Source of the DNA: Idiomarina piscisalsi
Lineage (GTDB): Bacteria > Pseudomonadota > Gammaproteobacteria > Enterobacterales > Alteromonadaceae
Assembly (NCBI RefSeq): GCF_002211765.1
Contig: NZ_CP022133.1
Span: 2,523,499 to 2,587,498, forward strand
Direction: 5' to 3'
DNA length: 64,000 nt
In this document: in pieces, positions 47,765-64,000 of the stretch
How positions within the stretch are numbered: position 1 is the stretch's first letter
Layout of the letters: each line of letters starts with the position of its first letter
Position numbers and translations under genes: made by a program
Notes under the pieces: model-generated
The model's database searches: none
What the model was told of the DNA's origin: nothing
Seen by the model: the letters and a program-made list of their open reading frames with translations, nothing else

Positions 47765-49114
47765 TCAGTTCACCTTCAATTTAAAATCTTTCAGCTCAGT
47801 TCGACGCGTTAAGTTATCATTTTTCTCCCGGTAAACAACAATGTTGTCTTCAATACGAACACCACCGTAAGGACGAAATTCGTCCACGCGTTTCCAGTTA
47901 ATCAGGTGCGTTTTATTCGACGACGCCAGCTTATTCAGTAACGGCTCAATAAAGTAGATGCCGGGCTCTATGGTATAAACCTGCCTCGCTTCAACCGTAC
48001 GGGTTGTCCGCAGCGTTAGTTGTCCTTTTGGTGAAGGAATAGGCGTGCCGCGTTCGTCGGCTTGGGCAGCACCGACATCATGGACCTGTAGACCGAGCGG
48101 GTGACCTAGTCCATGCGGAAAAAACACCGTAGTGATGCCATCTTCAATCATTTGTTCAGGGCTGCAACGGACAAACCCGAAGGCAAATAACAGGTTCGCG
48201 ATTTGCTCATGGGCAAGTCTGTGCAAATCAGGAAAACTAACGCCCGGTTTTAGCTTATCTATCAGCGCTAACGTAATTTGATCAATCGCCGCAATAAGCT
48301 CTTCATATTCGTTATGCTCGTACGACCAAGTACGAGATATGTCCGCCGCGTAACCACAGACTTCCGCCCCCGCATCCACCAGCATTGACCGCAACGGGGT
48401 TTTATTAGCCGTGGCCAGTTGCCAATGATGTAGAACGCTGGCATTCTCATTCTGCCCAATAATATGGCCGTAAGGGACTTCGTTCTGACCCTGCCGGGTT
48501 TCTGACATATAGCTTAGCAAGCACTCAAATTCCGAGGCGCCTTCAGCGAAAGCCTCTGCTGCCGCAATATGTCCTCTTGCCGCCAGCGCGTTTGCTTCTT
48601 CCAGACACGCCAATTCGTAGTCTGTTTTAAATAATCGATGGTAATGAAAAAAGTGCAACACTGGGTCGGGGTTTATATTGTCAAAACCAAGCGCTTTAGC
48701 CACCTCTATGTGTTCACCGATATAAGCGGCGTGTTTTTTGTCATAAGGTAGAAGGGTTTCAATAGCCTCTGGCGTTTTCAGATGTTCCACGTGGAACGCC
48801 CGTATCCAATCTTCAGACTCCACCGACTTGACCGTGTGCCAAAAGTCATCCGCTGCCAACAGCACCAATGTCGGTTTCGTCTTAGATTGAACAATTACCC
48901 AAGCGTTGGGCAATTGTGTTTCTGGGCACCAGGCTTTGAAATGAGGGTTCGCTCTGAAGGGATAGTTCATGTCATCCAGAAACCAGCGCTTCTGCTGTCC
49001 CGAATGAATGGCCAATAATTCTAAGTTTTCGCGCTCTAACAAACGCTCTGCGCGCTTTTGCAATTCATCAATGTGGCTTTGAAACAACCGCCATAAACCG
49101 GCCGATGCGATCAT
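47765..49114 (-). CDS. pepQ: Xaa-Pro dipeptidase
   Basis: M24 metallopeptidase that splits dipeptides with C-terminal proline. 449 residues. Two metal ions are bound by Asp in LVDAGAEVCGYAADISRTW, His in FFPHGLGHPLG, and Glu in TIEPGIYF and GGVRIEDN. Lengths and spacing match E. coli PepQ. AGGA precedes the ATG. Residues 107-111 (FHVEH) are encoded by a parS-like site. In the slt-pepQ-yigZ group. Confidence 0.95.
   Translation of the reverse strand: MIASAGLWRLFQSHIDELQKRAERLLERENLELLAIHSGQQKRWFLDDMNYPFRANPHFKAWCPETQLPNAWVIVQSKTKPTLVLLAADDFWHTVKSVESEDWIRAFHVEHLKTPEAIETLLPYDKKHAAYIGEHIEVAKALGFDNINPDPVLHFFHYHRLFKTDYELACLEEANALAARGHIAAAEAFAEGASEFECLLSYMSETRQGQNEVPYGHIIGQNENASVLHHWQLATANKTPLRSMLVDAGAEVCGYAADISRTWSYEHNEYEELIAAIDQITLALIDKLKPGVSFPDLHRLAHEQIANLLFAFGFVRCSPEQMIEDGITTVFFPHGLGHPLGLQVHDVGAAQADERGTPIPSPKGQLTLRTTRTVEARQVYTIEPGIYFIEPLLNKLASSNKTHLINWKRVDEFRPYGGVRIEDNIVVYREKNDNLTRRTELKDFKLKVN
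48783..48798. promoter_or_regulatory. parS-like ParB-binding site inside pepQ
   Basis: TGTTCCACGTGGAACG matches the palindrome TGTTCCACGTGGAACA at 15 of 16 bases. It lies within a coding region and encodes FHVEH. Confidence 0.75.
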
Positions 49115-49123
49115 ATAGTTGTC

Positions 49124-51085
49124 CTATTCTGAACCAACAATTTTCATGTCTATTACGTCTTCAAATAAGTTATCTTCTTTACCACCCAGCATTCGATAAA
49201 TTTGTTGATAACTTAATACCGCTTTAACGTAATCTCTTGTTTCATAATAGGGTATTGTTTCAATCCATGCATCTGCTTCCATCGGTTCTTCTGGCAACCA
49301 CTCCCTAACACGGTAATAGCCCGCGTTATAACTTGCGGTAGCCAACAGCCAGTTATTCTCGAAGCGATGTTTTAGACGACCTAAATAATAGGTGCCTAAG
49401 CGCACATTGACCGACGGGTTATTAAGGCGGCGCCAATTCGAATTACCATCAAGCTTTTTAGCGGTGCTCGGTAATATTTGCATGAGCCCTCGAGCGCCGG
49501 CACTTGAGTATGCATCATGCCGAAACGCACTTTCTCTACGTGTAATAGCCAGTGCCCATTCTTCATCGATTCCTGCCGCTTGAGACGCTCGACTTAAAAT
49601 TCCCTGATACGCAAGGGGGAAGCGAATACCCACAGCGTCAAAGTGTCCAATTTGCGCGAGTGTCCAAATGGCCTGATCGTGCCAACCCCACTCACTTGCT
49701 AAGTACGCAGCGACTTTTTGCTCTTCACCATCAAGCTGCGTCAGTAAATGATTCCATTCGCGGCGTGCGTCCACCCATCGCTCTAATTGAATAAATTCAT
49801 AAGCTCGCTGGACACTGGGATGACTTCGCACCTGCTCAAGCTGAACCACGCTGACTTCCAGCTTTTCCTGCTCTAAGCTGATTGGCTTTTGTAAACGAGC
49901 GGCGGAGAGAAAGCCATAGTAATGTCGTTCATCTGACAGGTCTTCATAAAGCTGTTGCGCCGCTAAGTCATTCCCCAGCTTTTCTTCGCTCCTGGCTAAC
50001 CAGTAGCGCCACTGATTCCCCTGCTTTATGGCCATCGGCAACGCGTTGATAACCGCTTTTAAACCTTGAAAATCGTTGTCCTGTATATGAACAGCCAGTC
50101 GCCACTGCAATACTCGTTCGTTAAGGGCTTCCGGTGGAACCCGCGAATGCCATATTCGCGCTTCTGGGTGGTCGTCCAAGCTAAGAGCCACCGCAAACTC
50201 TTCGGCAATCTCTGCCAGCTGCTCTTCGCTAAATGGGAGGCTGTCTTTCAGCTTGTTGTACGCTCTAAGAGCGATGTTTTCGTCCCGCCAAATCAACTTT
50301 TTTAAACCAAAGGTAGCGATTTCAGCTTCACGCGAGGGATAACGGCCTTTAAACCAATTTGAGTCTTCTATCGCTGCAGGGGAATAGCGTACTTTATGAT
50401 AAAACTCGCCCAAATATTGCTGAAGTTTCGGTAGCAGCCCTGTTAAGTAGGGAATTAATGTTGCGTTGCCACTGGTGGCGGCCAACCGCAACCGTTCCCA
50501 AACCATCTCGTCTGTTCGTCCACCCAGCTCTGTCCACTCTTTTAAGATCGGATCACACGCCTGAGGCAAAGAGAACCCATGCTGCCAAATCGCGTCGACT
50601 TGTCGCTTAAAGGGACCCTCTTCAAGCCCTTCTTCACGGCGAGCATGAATAAACTGGCAACGATGTGTCAGCGTACCTGGGTGCCTGAAGTCACGAATAA
50701 AGCGTTTGTTCTCACCTTCACTGGCCAGATAACTGAGCCAGGGTTGGCGTAACTGCCAGTCCAGAGGGGTGCCTTCATAGGTTTCTAAAAACTGAAGCAC
50801 TCTGTCTTCATTCGCCAAATACCCCACCTGTTCTAGCCGAGTTAGCTCTAAGTAAGGCTTTAGCGGATAACCGTCTAGTTCCTGAAGTAACTGCCGGTAT
50901 TCGTTTAAGCGCCCTCTTTTGGCGGCATATTCCGCCTTTTTGAATAACTCGCGCTGCTGCTCTCGCTGTTCTGAGCCCATAGTCTCTGTTACCGCAGGCT
51001 CTGCATGCAAGACCCCGCCCGCAGCAATTGCCCAAGCGAAAATAAAAGGCCGACTGTAACGAATGATAAACGATTGCTTCTTCAT
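49124..51085 (-). CDS. slt: Soluble lytic murein transglycosylase
   Basis: Cleaves peptidoglycan to 1,6-anhydro-muropeptides in the periplasm. 653 residues: signal peptide (about 1-28), a long alpha-superhelical U/L-domain (about 40-470), and a goose-lysozyme-like catalytic domain (about 490-640). The catalytic Glu is in RRESAF; GARGLMQILP and ATASYNAGYYRV complete the motif set. First gene before pepQ and yigZ; divergent from fadB. Confidence 0.93.
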   Translation of the reverse strand: MKKQSFIIRYSRPFIFAWAIAAGGVLHAEPAVTETMGSEQREQQRELFKKAEYAAKRGRLNEYRQLLQELDGYPLKPYLELTRLEQVGYLANEDRVLQFLETYEGTPLDWQLRQPWLSYLASEGENKRFIRDFRHPGTLTHRCQFIHARREEGLEEGPFKRQVDAIWQHGFSLPQACDPILKEWTELGGRTDEMVWERLRLAATSGNATLIPYLTGLLPKLQQYLGEFYHKVRYSPAAIEDSNWFKGRYPSREAEIATFGLKKLIWRDENIALRAYNKLKDSLPFSEEQLAEIAEEFAVALSLDDHPEARIWHSRVPPEALNERVLQWRLAVHIQDNDFQGLKAVINALPMAIKQGNQWRYWLARSEEKLGNDLAAQQLYEDLSDERHYYGFLSAARLQKPISLEQEKLEVSVVQLEQVRSHPSVQRAYEFIQLERWVDARREWNHLLTQLDGEEQKVAAYLASEWGWHDQAIWTLAQIGHFDAVGIRFPLAYQGILSRASQAAGIDEEWALAITRRESAFRHDAYSSAGARGLMQILPSTAKKLDGNSNWRRLNNPSVNVRLGTYYLGRLKHRFENNWLLATASYNAGYYRVREWLPEEPMEADAWIETIPYYETRDYVKAVLSYQQIYRMLGGKEDNLFEDVIDMKIVGSE

Positions 51086-51220
51086 TAATTCAAACGCATG
51101 TTTAAATAACCGTTGAAAAATTAGCGTATTCGCGCCAAACTCTCTCTACCTTAACCCAAAGCTATAACAGAATCAGTTTCTTTACAGCAACAAATTAATG
51201 GAAGTCGTGGGAGACCCAAG

Positions 51221-54561
<3,341 letters not shown>

Positions 54562-54608
54562 AAGAAACAGCAAAATTAGAGCGGTTTAACACTTTAACCG
54601 CTTTGAGG

Positions 54609-54640
54609 AAGGGGTGAGCGAAGGCTCGCCCCTTTTTTTT
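54609..54640 (+). terminator. fadBA terminator
   Basis: 11-bp stem AAGGGGTGAGC / GCTCGCCCCTT with one G-T wobble, followed by eight T. A second, weaker hairpin (AGCGGTT/AACCGCT) precedes it at about 54578-54602. Confidence 0.9.
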
Positions 54641-54660
54641 GTCAGAAGATACTCAGAAAC

Positions 54661-54714
54661 ACGCCGTGAACCTATCTCTGGGGGCTTGTCTGCAGCCATC
54701 CATGGCTGCAGACA
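54661..54714. repeat. Palindromic intergenic element
   Basis: ACGCCGTGAACC near 54661 begins a REP-like unit whose second half is a perfect 13-bp inverted repeat, TGTCTGCAGCCAT / ATGGCTGCAGACA (54687-54699 and 54702-54714) around CC. No T-run follows. It resembles intergenic repeats I recall from halophilic Gammaproteobacteria; only this copy is in the window. Confidence 0.6.
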
Positions 54715-54827
54715 GTTTCTGACTATTTCCCACCAACAAACAGCGGTGTAATCCATCACTCCCCCCTCACCTCTTATGCGCGAAAGTGTTAAACTCTCCG
54801 TTAATTTCACTTAATTTATTAACGCTA

Positions 54828-55067
54828 ATGACTCAAATTACCTGCGACAAAGAACTCGATACCCTTGGCCTTAAATGCCCAGAGCCAGTCATGCTGGTAA
54901 GAGCGGCTATTCGTAAAATGGAAGTTGGTGAGGTGTTATTCATTATTGCGGACGACCCCGCAACAACCCGGGATATTCCGGGCTTTTGCGAGTTTATGGA
55001 GCATGAATTAGTGGGCTCTGAAACCGAAGATATGCCTTACCGGTACTGGGTTAGGAAGTCCCACTAA
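54828..55067 (+). CDS. tusA: TusA-family sulfur carrier protein
   Basis: 79 residues. [13 protein letters not shown] carries the CPxP motif whose Cys accepts sulfane sulfur for 2-thiouridine formation in tRNA wobble positions. The start is the ATG at 54828, chosen by family length; in-frame starts upstream would add 14 residues. Monocistronic, with a terminator that overlaps the end of the convergent GNAT gene. Confidence 0.92.
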   Translation: MTQITCDKELDTLGLKCPEPVMLVRAAIRKMEVGEVLFIIADDPATTRDIPGFCEFMEHELVGSETEDMPYRYWVRKSH

Positions 55068-55068
55068 G

Positions 55069-55100
55069 AGCCTGACGCTTGGGTGTCAGGCTTTATCTTT
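55069..55100 (+). terminator. tusA terminator
   Basis: 8-bp stem AGCCTGAC / GTCAGGCT, eight-base loop, then a T-rich tail. It lies over the last codons of the convergent GNAT gene. Confidence 0.75.
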
Positions 55101-55577
55101 ATTTAAGTACATTTCCCAGAACTCAGCCTGACCAACATCCCCGAGCTCGTAAGGTTCAAAGCCAAAATTTTTGTACGCTTGCTTGGCTCGGTCGTTATTT
55201 TCCAGTACTTCCAGTGTCAGCTTCACGCAGCCACGAAATTCTGCCAGTGTTTTCACTTCTTCCAGCAGTTTACGGGCAACTCCTTTACCTCTGTATTCCG
55301 GTATAACAGCTATGTCATGAATATTCATCAGCGGCTTAGCAGCGAATGTAGAGAAGCCTTCCACACAGTTAGCAACGCCAACCGGAGTATCCCCGTCGTA
55401 CGCCAACAATGAAAAAACATGATCTCTTTTTGCCATTTCATCTATCAGGTTTTCTTTCACTTCTTCAGAAATACCTTCTCCGCCACCCATGGGATCTTTA
55501 GCATAGGCGTCAAGCATTGCGATAACCGCGCTGCGATGTTTGGGATTGCTGTAATCCGCTAATGTTATATCAATCAT
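55086..55577 (-). CDS. GNAT-family N-acetyltransferase
   Basis: 163 residues, single GNAT domain (about 5-150). The acetyl-CoA pyrophosphate loop is in EYRGKGVARKLLEE (about 95-108), and the C-terminal fold ENNDRAKQAYKNFGFEPYE is typical. Substrate unknown. It is preceded by tag by 26 bases, and may be cotranscribed with it. Confidence 0.87.
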   Translation of the reverse strand: MIDITLADYSNPKHRSAVIAMLDAYAKDPMGGGEGISEEVKENLIDEMAKRDHVFSLLAYDGDTPVGVANCVEGFSTFAAKPLMNIHDIAVIPEYRGKGVARKLLEEVKTLAEFRGCVKLTLEVLENNDRAKQAYKNFGFEPYELGDVGQAEFWEMYLNKDKA

Positions 55578-55603
55578 TCTTCCTTCGCTCTTTTAACAAC
55601 GTT

Positions 55604-56203
55604 TTACAACGTAAATTGCTTCATTTGCTGTACGACAGGTTCGTAACAATGACAGCTAACAACATGGTCGTTAACCATACCAACTGCTTCCATAAAAGCA
55701 TAGCAAATGGTGGGGCCAACGAACTTGAATCCTGCCTTTTTCAACGCTTTAGCCATTGCTCTGGAGGCTTCATTTTCGGTGGGAATTTGCGCTTGTGTCT
55801 TATAACTGTTGATAACAGGTCTTCCACCAACAAAAGACCACAACCACCGACCAAAGTCTTCGCCTTGTTTTTCAAGCGCTAAATACGCTTCGGCGTTGGT
55901 AAATATGGCATCGATTTTTTTCTTACTGCGAATAATATCACGGTTGGTGTAAAGCGCTTCCCGATGTTCGTCACTCATTGCCACAATAGCCTGTGGGTTA
56001 AACTTTAAAAAGGCGTTTTCATAACCCGCTTGTTTGCGCAAAATGGTTATCCAGCTAAGACCTGCTTGTTGGCCGTCCAGACACAACTTCGCAAAGAGTT
56101 CTTGCGATTCTCGTACCGGCCTTCCCCAGACATTGTCATGATAAGCTCGGTAGTCATCGGCCGATTCACACCACGAACACCGCTCCGGCTGATTATTTGT
56201 CAT
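55604..56203 (-). CDS. tag: DNA-3-methyladenine glycosylase I
   Basis: Removes 3-methyladenine from alkylated DNA. 199 residues from ATG 56203 (AGGGG upstream). Zinc ligands Cys in RCSWC near the N-terminus, and His in the C-terminal VSCHCYEP region. [14 protein letters not shown] and VNDHVVSCH are family hallmarks. Divergent from glyQ. Confidence 0.93.
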   Translation of the reverse strand: MTNNQPERCSWCESADDYRAYHDNVWGRPVRESQELFAKLCLDGQQAGLSWITILRKQAGYENAFLKFNPQAIVAMSDEHREALYTNRDIIRSKKKIDAIFTNAEAYLALEKQGEDFGRWLWSFVGGRPVINSYKTQAQIPTENEASRAMAKALKKAGFKFVGPTICYAFMEAVGMVNDHVVSCHCYEPVVQQMKQFTL

Positions 56204-56296
56204 GCCATCCCCTATAACCAAGGCGCTTCAGAGGGTATAATCTACGCATATTTTTCGACCATCGGTCAACCACAAATAACAAAGCAGAGAACGCGT

Positions 56297-57208
56297 ATGT
56301 CGAAATACGATGTAAAAACCTTTCAGGGGCTTATTCTAGCCTTACAAGATTACTGGGCTCAGCAAGGCTGTGCCGTGGTTCAACCTCTGGATATGGAGGT
56401 GGGCGCCGGTACATTTCATCCAATGACCTTTCTGCGTTCAATAGGGCCGGAGCCGGCTAGCTTCGCTTACGTACAGCCTTGTCGTCGCCCAACTGACGGA
56501 CGCTACGGCGAAAATCCGAACCGTCTTCAGCATTACTATCAGTTTCAGGTCATTATGAAGCCGTCGCCAAAAGACATTCAGGCGCTTTATTTGGGTTCCC
56601 TGGAAATGCTCGGTTTTGACACTTTGACGCATGACATACGCTTTGTGGAAGACAACTGGGAGTCGCCAACACTCGGCGCCTGGGGCTTAGGTTGGGAAGT
56701 TTGGTTGAACGGTATGGAAGTTACCCAATTTACTTACTTCCAGCAGGTTGGCGGACTAGAGTGTCGCCCGGTTGCCGGCGAAATTACTTACGGCCTGGAA
56801 CGCCTGGCGATGTACATTCAGGGCGTGGACAGCATTTACGACTTAGTTTGGACAGACGGCCCACGTGGCAAGATCTTATATCGCGATGTTTTTCATCAAA
56901 ATGAAGTTGAGCAATCCACTTATAATTTCGAGTACGCTGATGTCGATGTGCTATTTCAGCGTTTTGAAGACTGCGAAAAAGAATGCGAATTGCTGATAGA
57001 AAAGGCCCTGCCTCTGCCAGCTTATGAGCAAGTCATGCGAGCCTCTCACGCATTCAACTTATTGGACGCCAGACACGCAATTTCCGTGACCGAAAGACAG
57101 CGTTATATATTGCGGGTACGTACCATGGCTAAGGCTGTTGCTGAAACTTATTATCAGGCACGAGAAGCGTTAGGCTTCCCGATGGCCGACAATAAAGCCG
57201 AAGACTAA
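56297..57208 (+). CDS. glyQ: Glycyl-tRNA synthetase alpha subunit
   Basis: 303 residues, the same length as E. coli GlyQ, beginning [12 protein letters not shown]. The open frame extends far upstream, but this start matches the family. [17 protein letters not shown] and VGGLECRPV are conserved catalytic-core motifs of the class II alpha2-beta2 enzyme. Followed by glyS 13 bases later. Confidence 0.97.
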   Translation: MSKYDVKTFQGLILALQDYWAQQGCAVVQPLDMEVGAGTFHPMTFLRSIGPEPASFAYVQPCRRPTDGRYGENPNRLQHYYQFQVIMKPSPKDIQALYLGSLEMLGFDTLTHDIRFVEDNWESPTLGAWGLGWEVWLNGMEVTQFTYFQQVGGLECRPVAGEITYGLERLAMYIQGVDSIYDLVWTDGPRGKILYRDVFHQNEVEQSTYNFEYADVDVLFQRFEDCEKECELLIEKALPLPAYEQVMRASHAFNLLDARHAISVTERQRYILRVRTMAKAVAETYYQAREALGFPMADNKAED

Positions 57209-57221
57209 GGAGAGCATAGCT

Positions 57222-59288
57222 GTGAATAAAGACAATTTACTGATTGAATTAGGCACGGAAGAGCTTCCTCCAAAGGCTTTGAAAGCATTACGTGACAGTT
57301 TTAAGTCGGGCATACAAGCCGGTTTAGAATCGGCTGAGCTCTCTTTCGAAAGCATAGAAGCTTATGCGACACCGCGTCGTTTAGCGGTGCTTGTTAATCA
57401 GGTAGAGACAGAACAACAAGACAAAGTTGTTGAAAAACGAGGTCCTGCAGTTAACGTTGCCTTTGATGATGCAGGCAACCCAACCAAGGCAGCAGAAGGA
57501 TGGGCTCGCTCTAATGGTATTACGGTTGACCAGGCTGAGCGCTTAAAGACCGATAAAGGCGAATGGCTACTTCATAAAGCCACGGTTAAAGGCCAGTCTT
57601 TAACGCAATTAGCGCAAGAGTTTATTGAGTCAGCGATTAAGACACTACCGATTCCTAAGCCCATGCGCTGGGGCGACAGTACGGCTCAATTTATTCGTCC
57701 GGTGCACACACTGACCGTCATGCTTGGCGGTGAACTGATTGATGCCGAAGTACTGGAAACCAAAAGCGCCCGCTTTATTCAAGGTCACCGTTTCCATTCA
57801 CCGGAAGGTTTCGAGCTCGACCACGTTGATAACTACCTAAGTAAGCTGCGTGAAGCGAAAGTGATTGCTAACTTCGAAGAGCGCATTGATATTATCCAGT
57901 CCGAAGTTACGCGTTTAGCAAACGAACTTGGTGGTCGCGTTATTCAGGACAATGATTTAATCGAAGAGGTTGCTGCATTAGTCGAGTGGCCAGTTGCTTT
58001 AACGGCAAGTTTCGATAAAGGCTTTTTGGATGTACCTAAAGAGCCGCTTATTGTCACCATGAAAGACGATCAACGTTATTTCCCGGTCGAGGACAATAAC
58101 GGTCAGTTACAGCCGCAGTTCATATTCATTACGAATATAGAAAGCCGCGACCCACAGCAAATCATTCATGGTAATGAGAAAGTTATTCGCCCTCGCCTGG
58201 CTGACGCTCAGTTTTTCTTTGAGTCCGACAAGAAGCAGCCTCTTGAGGCGCGGGTCGCTAAACTCGATTCGGTTCTTTTCCAAAAGCAACTTGGCAGTAT
58301 TGGCGACAAAGCTCGTCGTATTGCTGAATTGGCAGAGAAAATCGCGTCACTTCTTAAAGCGGACGCTCAAGCCGCTAAGCGCGCCGGTCTGCTGTGTAAG
58401 GCTGACTTGGTTTCCGATATGGTCTCAGAATTCCCGGAAACACAAGGCGTTATGGGAAAACATTACGCGCTTAATGATGGCGAAACAGCCAGTGTTGCAG
58501 AGGCTATAGAGCAACACTATTGGCCTCGTTTCTCAGGGGACCATTTACCTCAAAGCAAAGAAGCATGCGCTGTTGCGCTTGCGGATAAGTTAGATACTCT
58601 GGTCGGTATTTTCGGTATTGGCCAAGTGCCTAAAGGTGACCGCGACCCATTCGCTCTGCGCCGAGCTGCGCTTGGGCTTTTACGCACATTGGTCGAGCGT
58701 GACTTAGCACTCGACTTAAATGAGCTTTTAGCGGCCTCTGCCGACGGTTTTGGCGATAAACTATCTAACCAAGCGGTTAAAGCGGATGTCTTCGACTTCC
58801 TACTCGGACGTTTCCGCCCATGGTATCAAGAGCAAGGCATTTCCGTTGACGTCATTCAGGCGGTGCTTGCTCGCTCACCGTCAAAACCGGTTGATTTCGA
58901 CAAGCGCGTTAAAGCCGTTGAAGCTTTTAAATCGCTGGATTCAGCAGAGAGCTTAGCTGCCGCAAATAAGCGCGTAGGTAACATACTGGCAAAATCCAAG
59001 GAATCAATAGACGGTCAGGTTCAACCAAGCCTTTTACAAGAAGCGCCTGAAAAGGCCTTGTATCAGTTGTTAGACGAAACAGAGAAAACCGTTAAGCCGC
59101 TCATTCAGGACGGTAACTACACCGATGCCCTGACGCAACTGTCTAACCTGAAAGAGCCTGTCGATGAATTCTTTGAGCACGTTATGGTGAACGCTGAAAA
59201 GAACGATATTAGGCTTAACCGCCTGAACTTACTGTACCGTTTACGACAACTGTTCTTAGAAATAGCGGATATTTCATTACTGCAGTAA
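57222..59288 (+). CDS. glyS: Glycyl-tRNA synthetase beta subunit
   Basis: 688 residues from a GTG start with AAGGAGA upstream. [14 protein letters not shown] (about 6-19) and PKPMRWGD are family signatures; the C-terminal anticodon-binding-like region (about 590-688) matches the usual length. Works with GlyQ. Ends before a bidirectional terminator shared with gyrB. Confidence 0.97.
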   Translation: MNKDNLLIELGTEELPPKALKALRDSFKSGIQAGLESAELSFESIEAYATPRRLAVLVNQVETEQQDKVVEKRGPAVNVAFDDAGNPTKAAEGWARSNGITVDQAERLKTDKGEWLLHKATVKGQSLTQLAQEFIESAIKTLPIPKPMRWGDSTAQFIRPVHTLTVMLGGELIDAEVLETKSARFIQGHRFHSPEGFELDHVDNYLSKLREAKVIANFEERIDIIQSEVTRLANELGGRVIQDNDLIEEVAALVEWPVALTASFDKGFLDVPKEPLIVTMKDDQRYFPVEDNNGQLQPQFIFITNIESRDPQQIIHGNEKVIRPRLADAQFFFESDKKQPLEARVAKLDSVLFQKQLGSIGDKARRIAELAEKIASLLKADAQAAKRAGLLCKADLVSDMVSEFPETQGVMGKHYALNDGETASVAEAIEQHYWPRFSGDHLPQSKEACAVALADKLDTLVGIFGIGQVPKGDRDPFALRRAALGLLRTLVERDLALDLNELLAASADGFGDKLSNQAVKADVFDFLLGRFRPWYQEQGISVDVIQAVLARSPSKPVDFDKRVKAVEAFKSLDSAESLAAANKRVGNILAKSKESIDGQVQPSLLQEAPEKALYQLLDETEKTVKPLIQDGNYTDALTQLSNLKEPVDEFFEHVMVNAEKNDIRLNRLNLLYRLRQLFLEIADISLLQ

Positions 59289-59305
59289 CTGTTTAGAAGA
59301 TAAAG

Positions 59306-59340
59306 AAAAAGGCGGCTCCGGAAACGGTAGCCGCCTTTTT
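59306..59340. terminator. Bidirectional terminator between glyS and gyrB
   Basis: 12-bp stem AAAAAGGCGGCT / AGCCGCCTTTTT around an 11-base loop; T-runs on both strands serve the convergent glyQS and gyrB transcripts. Confidence 0.9.
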
Positions 59341-59358
59341 TGTATCAAAAGTAACAGA

Positions 59359-62857
<3,499 letters not shown>

Positions 62858-62868
62858 CTAAACAGATA

Positions 62869-63972
62869 TTACAAACGCATTGGCATGATAACGTAACAGC
62901 AAGACTCGTCGTGTTGAGGCTCTATCAACGCACTGCTATTAGAATCCGAAAGCGTGAAAGACACCTGCTCTTCATCAATATTATTCATTACATCAAGCAA
63001 ATAGCTAACGTTGAAACCAATTTCCAAATCATCACCTTGGTAGTCAACTTCGATAATCTCTTCAGCTTGCTCTTGCTCTGGGTTGGTTGCTGTAATGCAA
63101 AGTTCGCCCGAGCTCAGGTTCAAACGAACCCCTCTAAATTTCTCGTTAGACAAGATTGAAGCACGACTGAATGCCTGCTTAAGTGTGTCTCTATCAGCAA
63201 TAACAACTTTGTCGCCGCCGCTTGGAAGTACGCGACGATAATCAGGGAAGCGCCCATCAACCAATTTACTGGTAAACATCAGCTCAGGTGTTTCAACACG
63301 AATATGATTATTGCCAATCGATACCGTTACTTCGTGTTCATCTTCGCCCAATAAACGAAGCAATTCCACCACCCCTTTCCTCGGCACAATTACCTGGCGC
63401 TGAGTTAAACCGGGTTGATCAATAGCGCAAGTGCTCATAGCCAAACGGTGTCCATCAGTAGCGACTGAGCGAAGCATACCGCTATCTGTCTCAAACAACA
63501 TACCATTTAAGTAATAACGAACATCTTGGTTTGCCATAGAGAAGTGCGTTTTCTCCATTAAGTCTTTCAAAATGCCCTGCTCTGTTACGAGCTGAATGTC
63601 GCTTTTCCAATCGTCAATATTAGGGAAATCATCCGCAGAAAGTGTACTCAGCTTAAATTTGCTTCGACCGGATTTTACCGTGGCGCTATCACCCTCAGCG
63701 GTAAACTCAATCACTGAACCATCGGGCAAACTACGGACAATATCGACTAATTTCTTTGCCGGCACCGTTACCGATGCGTCCAAATCCGCCGATTCCAATG
63801 CAACAGACGACACTAGCTCAACTTCTAAATCCGTGCCGGTCAGTTTCAATTGCCCGTTTTCAACCTGCAACAATAAGTTGGCAAGAATTGGTAACGTGTG
63901 ACGTCTTTCTACTGCGCCACTCACTACCTGAAGCGGCTTTAAAAACGCATCGCGATTAATAGAAAATTTCAT
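62869..63972 (-). CDS. dnaN: DNA polymerase III beta sliding clamp
   Basis: 367 residues with three repeated clamp domains (about 1-120, 125-245 and 250-367). MKFSINRDAFLKPLQVVSGAVERR at the start and VIMPMRL at the end are typical. AGGGGA precedes the ATG. The right edge falls 28 bases upstream, where dnaA is expected. Head of the dnaN-recF-gyrB group. Confidence 0.98.
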   Translation of the reverse strand: MKFSINRDAFLKPLQVVSGAVERRHTLPILANLLLQVENGQLKLTGTDLEVELVSSVALESADLDASVTVPAKKLVDIVRSLPDGSVIEFTAEGDSATVKSGRSKFKLSTLSADDFPNIDDWKSDIQLVTEQGILKDLMEKTHFSMANQDVRYYLNGMLFETDSGMLRSVATDGHRLAMSTCAIDQPGLTQRQVIVPRKGVVELLRLLGEDEHEVTVSIGNNHIRVETPELMFTSKLVDGRFPDYRRVLPSGGDKVVIADRDTLKQAFSRASILSNEKFRGVRLNLSSGELCITATNPEQEQAEEIIEVDYQGDDLEIGFNVSYLLDVMNNIDEEQVSFTLSDSNSSALIEPQHDESCCYVIMPMRL

Positions 63973-64000
63973 GACTCATTCCCCTGTAATGACGACATGC

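Noticed and set aside
56030..56296. N-terminal extension of GlyQ
   Set aside because: The extension overlaps tag on the opposite strand; the family begins at the 56297 ATG.

Overview
The window reads as an origin-proximal stretch of the chromosome of a marine gammaproteobacterium, most likely Idiomarina or a close relative in the Alteromonadales. This is inferred from protein sequence character, from Escherichia/Vibrio-like gene order (dprA-smg-yrdD-tsaC opposite def-fmt-rsmB-trkA; fadBA opposite pepQ-yigZ; dnaN-recF-gyrB; polA, engB and yihI near each other), and from the number of secreted peptidases. No rRNA, CRISPR array, insertion sequence or intact integrase was seen.

Layout. 1-8158 is an accessory block: a complete hsdM and hsdS and most of hsdR of a type I restriction-modification system on the minus strand. 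Divergent from it is a three-gene operon of unknown function (5350-7817) with its own promoter and a hairpin-rich leader. A 13-copy TTTGTC microsatellite and a tRNA-Arg(CCG), a typical island boundary, close the block. 8224-12924 carries exported hydrolases (class C beta-lactamase-like lipoprotein, M17 aminopeptidase, amidohydrolase lipoprotein). 12970-15467 is a cyanide-insensitive-type cytochrome bd oxidase operon with a 34-residue third subunit and an FNR-type operator in its promoter. 15592-22657 holds alr, an S9 peptidase translationally coupled to pheA and an esterase, purEK, and an isochorismatase-like hydrolase.

22670-28547 holds a cold-shock gene with a long leader, an Aer-like PAS chemoreceptor with a sigma28-like promoter and a perfect FNR box, the yihI-DUF2489-cysE operon, a candidate minus-strand small RNA upstream of yihI, and a CadC-type regulator. 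28544-38546 holds an RND efflux pair, cytochrome c4, engB, an EamA transporter, polA and a 408-bp AT-rich spacer. 38547-47139 is the translation/tRNA-modification region (tsaC-hemF-aroE, yrdD, smg, dprA; def-fmt-rsmB-trkA). 47136-55100 holds yigZ, pepQ, slt, fadBA and tusA. 55086-63972 holds a GNAT enzyme, tag, glyQS, gyrB, recF and dnaN, with dnaA expected just beyond the right edge.

Three parS-type ParB sites (TGTTCCACGTGGAAC core) lie inside genes, two in recF and one in pepQ. All three encode FHVEH in the same reading frame. They fit the origin-proximal position and are among the most striking non-genic signals here. The best candidates for something undescribed are the unknown operon with structured leader beside the type I R-M system, the structured minus-strand RNA in the csrC-like position, and the hairpin-rich polA-engB spacer.
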